8,964 nt of DNA from Lentisphaeria bacterium (GTDB lineage Bacteria > Verrucomicrobiota > Lentisphaeria > Oligosphaerales > PUNB01): positions 1 through 8,964 of the forward strand of contig SLNM01000309.1 of NCBI GenBank assembly GCA_007133055.1. The letters are read 5' to 3'. Of the stretch, positions 6,894-8,964 are shown one piece after another (the first letter of the stretch is position 1; every line of letters starts with the position of its first letter). The notes below the pieces were generated by a model. That model made no database searches. It saw nothing but the letters and a program-made list of their open reading frames with translations, and had not been told where the DNA came from. Both the position numbers and the translations under genes were made by a program.

Positions 6894-8602
6894 AAGAATC
6901 TGATTCAACTGATGATTCGCTGTCGCCGGTGTTGGTTTGGCTGTCGGTGAACAGTTCGTGGTCGCACAGTTCACTGGCGCTGCCGCTGATTCATGCCGCC
7001 GCACTCGAGTCGGGCGCGATTGCGGAATGGCAGTGGCGGCAGGTGTCTGCGACCATTGATCAGTCCCCTTTTTCGATTGCCGCCCGGGTCGTTGCCGACC
7101 GGCCCAGGGTGGTGGCCGCCACCATGTATTTGTTCAATCGTGAGGTGGTACTGAAGGTTCTGCGCCGGATCGCGGGGTTGCTGCCGGACTGCATAATCAT
7201 CGTTGGCGGGCCTGAATTGCTGGGGGACAACCGATTGTTTCTGGAGTCGGAAAAGGGGGTTGTGCATCTGGCTTTGCGCGGCGAGGGCGAGCAGAGTCTG
7301 CCCCGACTTCTGGGTTGTCTGGACAATCCTGGTCAGTGGCCCGATGTTCCCGGCCTGTGCTGGCTGGATCGGGCAGGAGACTACCATGACAATGGACAGG
7401 CAGTGGTTCCTGACGACGATTTCCTGCGCCTGCCAGTGGTTACGGCCAGTTCATTTTATGAATTCTCACGGCCCTTCGCGGCAATTGAAACCACCCGCGG
7501 TTGCACTGGTTGCTGTATCTACTGCGTCAGTGGCAGGCTTGGTCCGGTGCGTAGGCTGTCGCTCGGGCAGGTGCGGGAAATGCTCGACCGGATAGAGGAG
7601 CGGGGAGGGCGGGAGGTGCGGGTTTTGGACCGCACTTTCAACGAGGATGACAGGCGCTGCCTGGCAATGCTCGGGTGTTTTGCCAATGAGTATCCGGGAA
7701 TGCGGTTTCACCTGGAAATTCATCCGGCCTTTCTTTCCCCGCCGGTGCGCCGCGCGCTGGCTGCCTTTCCGGCTGGTCGGCTGCATATTGAGGCGGGGTT
7801 GCAGACTGGGCAGGAACCGGGTCTGCGGCAAAGTCAGCGGGCAGGTTCGGCGCGGCAGGCCTGGGATGGACTGGATTATCTGTGCGGGCTGGACAACTTG
7901 CAGACACATGTTGATCTGCTGGTCGGTCTGCCCCATGTCTCCTGGGCGCAGACCATGGAGGATCTGCAAAAGCTGATCGAGCTGGAGCCGACGGAGATTC
8001 AGCTTGAAGTATTGAAAGTTCTGCCCGGAACCGCCTTGCGTGAACAAGCCCGGCAACTCGGGGTGGTGCATGCGCCCGACCCGCCTTACGAAGTACTATG
8101 CACCCCAAGTATCAATGCCCAGGAATTGCGCCGGAGCCGCCAAATCAGCCGTTTGGTCGACGATTTCTACAACCAGCCCCAGCTACAACCTGCCATCCGT
8201 AGTGCGGTGCGCAGTCGGGGGATCGAGTTTCTTGCCTCGCTGCTACCCTCGCTGCAAGGAGCCGATGGCAGCTACTTGACCCGCGCCCTGACCAGTCGCT
8301 ATCGTCTTGTTCACGCGGCGGCGACCAGCGATGCAAAGCTGGGCGAGGCGAAGGAAATGCTCGAATACCAGTGGCTGCGGGCGGGGCATAGTCCGGAGCA
8401 TGGAATAGTGCCCGTCTCGCTTTGGCGTGCATCATTGCCGTCGCGGGCGCGACTGATCGAGGGTGAGGCGACGGCGAGCGAGCAGCCCGGTCGGATTTGG
8501 CAGGCGCGCATTGGCCGGCACGACCATTGGTTCGTCTTTGTCGCCGGTCGGCGACGACGCACGGCGGCGGCCGTTTACCGCGCCCGCACCGGTACGGCAT
8601 GA
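6890..8602 (+). CDS. B12-binding-type radical SAM protein with DUF4080-like C-terminus
   Basis: A 570-residue protein with three regions. Residues 13-160 look like a Rossmann-type B12-binding domain (VLVWLSVNSSWSHSSLALP, then VVAATMYLFN and IIIVGGPELL), though I see no DxHxxG cobalamin motif. Residues 197-400 form a radical SAM domain with the cluster motif CTGCCIYC: Cys205, Cys209 and Cys212 give CxxxCxxC and would hold the [4Fe-4S] cluster that cleaves S-adenosylmethionine; Cys208 is extra. Later motifs are LHIEAGLQT, VDLLVGLPH and LKVLPGTALREQA. The rest resembles DUF4080, a C-terminal domain of unknown function common in this protein group. The last 20 residues are Arg- and Ala-rich. The start is GTG at 6890, overlapping the pheA stop (GTGA), without a strong ribosome binding site, which suggests translational coupling. 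The first beta strand begins at residue 13, so a much later start is unlikely. Substrate unknown; the pairing with pheA may be incidental. Confidence 0.88.
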   Translation: MKESDSTDDSLSPVLVWLSVNSSWSHSSLALPLIHAAALESGAIAEWQWRQVSATIDQSPFSIAARVVADRPRVVAATMYLFNREVVLKVLRRIAGLLPDCIIIVGGPELLGDNRLFLESEKGVVHLALRGEGEQSLPRLLGCLDNPGQWPDVPGLCWLDRAGDYHDNGQAVVPDDDFLRLPVVTASSFYEFSRPFAAIETTRGCTGCCIYCVSGRLGPVRRLSLGQVREMLDRIEERGGREVRVLDRTFNEDDRRCLAMLGCFANEYPGMRFHLEIHPAFLSPPVRRALAAFPAGRLHIEAGLQTGQEPGLRQSQRAGSARQAWDGLDYLCGLDNLQTHVDLLVGLPHVSWAQTMEDLQKLIELEPTEIQLEVLKVLPGTALREQARQLGVVHAPDPPYEVLCTPSINAQELRRSRQISRLVDDFYNQPQLQPAIRSAVRSRGIEFLASLLPSLQGADGSYLTRALTSRYRLVHAAATSDAKLGEAKEMLEYQWLRAGHSPEHGIVPVSLWRASLPSRARLIEGEATASEQPGRIWQARIGRHDHWFVFVAGRRRRTAAAVYRARTGTA

Positions 8603-8628
8603 TTCTTTACGCTGATCACGGACTTCGG

Positions 8629-8964
8629 CTATTCCGTTGCCGCAGGCGCGGCGGCGGTTCGCTGTCCCAGCTCGCGGTCGAGCATCAGAAGTGCCTGTGG
8701 GTGATTGTCGATGATGTTTAACTGATCGACAATGCCCTTGGCTGTGCTTTCCTCTTCGACCTGTTCATTGACGAACCACTGCAGGAAGCTTTCCGAGGCA
8801 TAATCCTGCTCGGCACGGGAGATGGTAACCAGTTGGTTGATCATGGCGGTTACTTTCTGCTCGTGCTGGTAGGCGGCAATGAAAGCGGCCAGCGGCGATT
8901 TCCACTGGGCGGGCGGCGCCTCAATAGCGCTCAGGCGAATCTGTCCGTCCCGCTCGGCAATGAA
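8629..8964 (-). CDS. ftnA: Bacterial non-haem ferritin, C-terminal part (5' end outside window)
   Basis: Ferritin stores iron in a 24-subunit shell, oxidising Fe(II) at a di-iron site. Read on the - strand, the frame is open from base 8964 to the stop TAG at 8631-8629, giving 111 residues. These match the last two thirds of FtnA-type ferritins (about 165-170 residues). Landmarks: IEAPPAQW and SPLAAF (family hallmarks of the third helix region), HEQKVTA whose Glu35 aligns with E. coli FtnA Glu94, and LQWFVNEQVEEE (61-72) whose Gln68 aligns with Gln127. The C-terminus ends with LDRELGQR and a short Ala-rich tail. The remaining ferroxidase ligands lie upstream, outside the window. An internal Met at 8844 is not the start, since family sequence continues before it. 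No haem-ligand assignment as bacterioferritin is supported. The gene converges on the radical SAM gene with 26 bases between them and is probably a separate transcription unit. Confidence 0.95.
   Translation of the reverse strand, partial: FIAERDGQIRLSAIEAPPAQWKSPLAAFIAAYQHEQKVTAMINQLVTISRAEQDYASESFLQWFVNEQVEEESTAKGIVDQLNIIDNHPQALLMLDRELGQRTAAAPAATE

Noticed and set aside
5781..7004. Open frame of 407 codons on the - strand
   Set aside because: It is antisense to pheA and the start of the radical SAM gene. No recognisable domain; a shadow frame.
8618..8637. Short inverted repeat ACGGA...TCCGT between the convergent genes, considered as a terminator
   Set aside because: The stem is only five pairs with a loop of ten and no T-run on either strand; it also overlaps the end of the ferritin gene.

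Overview
This window is a compact stretch of bacterial chromosome, rich in G and C. Six genes on the + strand and most of a seventh on the - strand fill nearly all of it. I see no mobile element, CRISPR array, rRNA or tRNA. All genes recognised belong to core metabolism, so I do not claim a new defence or mobile system. The interest lies in unusual versions of familiar enzymes.

Layout: (1) 1-533, the 3' end of hisD (last step of histidine synthesis). (2) 639-1517, the alpha (iron-sulfur) half of a class I fumarase or related hydro-lyase, with no beta half beside it. (3) 1542-5673, three tightly packed genes for amino-sugar synthesis: glmM, a left-handed beta-helix acetyltransferase related to GlmU, and glmS. 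(4) 5674-5828, the longest gap between two well-supported genes, with a possible promoter. (5) 5829-6893, pheA (chorismate mutase-like segment, prephenate dehydratase, ACT domain), overlapped by 4 bases by 6890-8602, a B12-binding-type radical SAM protein. (6) 8629-8964, a ferritin gene on the - strand, converging on the radical SAM gene and cut by the window edge.

How they fit: GlmS makes glucosamine-6-phosphate from fructose-6-phosphate and glutamine. GlmM isomerises it to glucosamine-1-phosphate. The middle gene keeps the acetyltransferase residues of GlmU and would make N-acetylglucosamine-1-phosphate. The uridylyltransferase half of GlmU is absent here, so the final step to UDP-GlcNAc must be done by another protein. 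The gene order is the reverse of the pathway order. hisD and pheA are amino-acid genes with no direct pathway link to the amino-sugar block.

Organism: a peptidoglycan-making bacterium is likely, given the dedicated amino-sugar block. Oxygen-sensitive Fe-S enzymes (class I fumarase, radical SAM) together with ferritin fit an anaerobe or microaerophile. The archaeal-like GlmU acetyltransferase and the PheA architecture would suit a PVC-type lineage (Lentisphaerota, Kiritimatiellota, Planctomycetota) or a deltaproteobacterial-type anaerobe. This placement is an inference from family resemblance and is weak.
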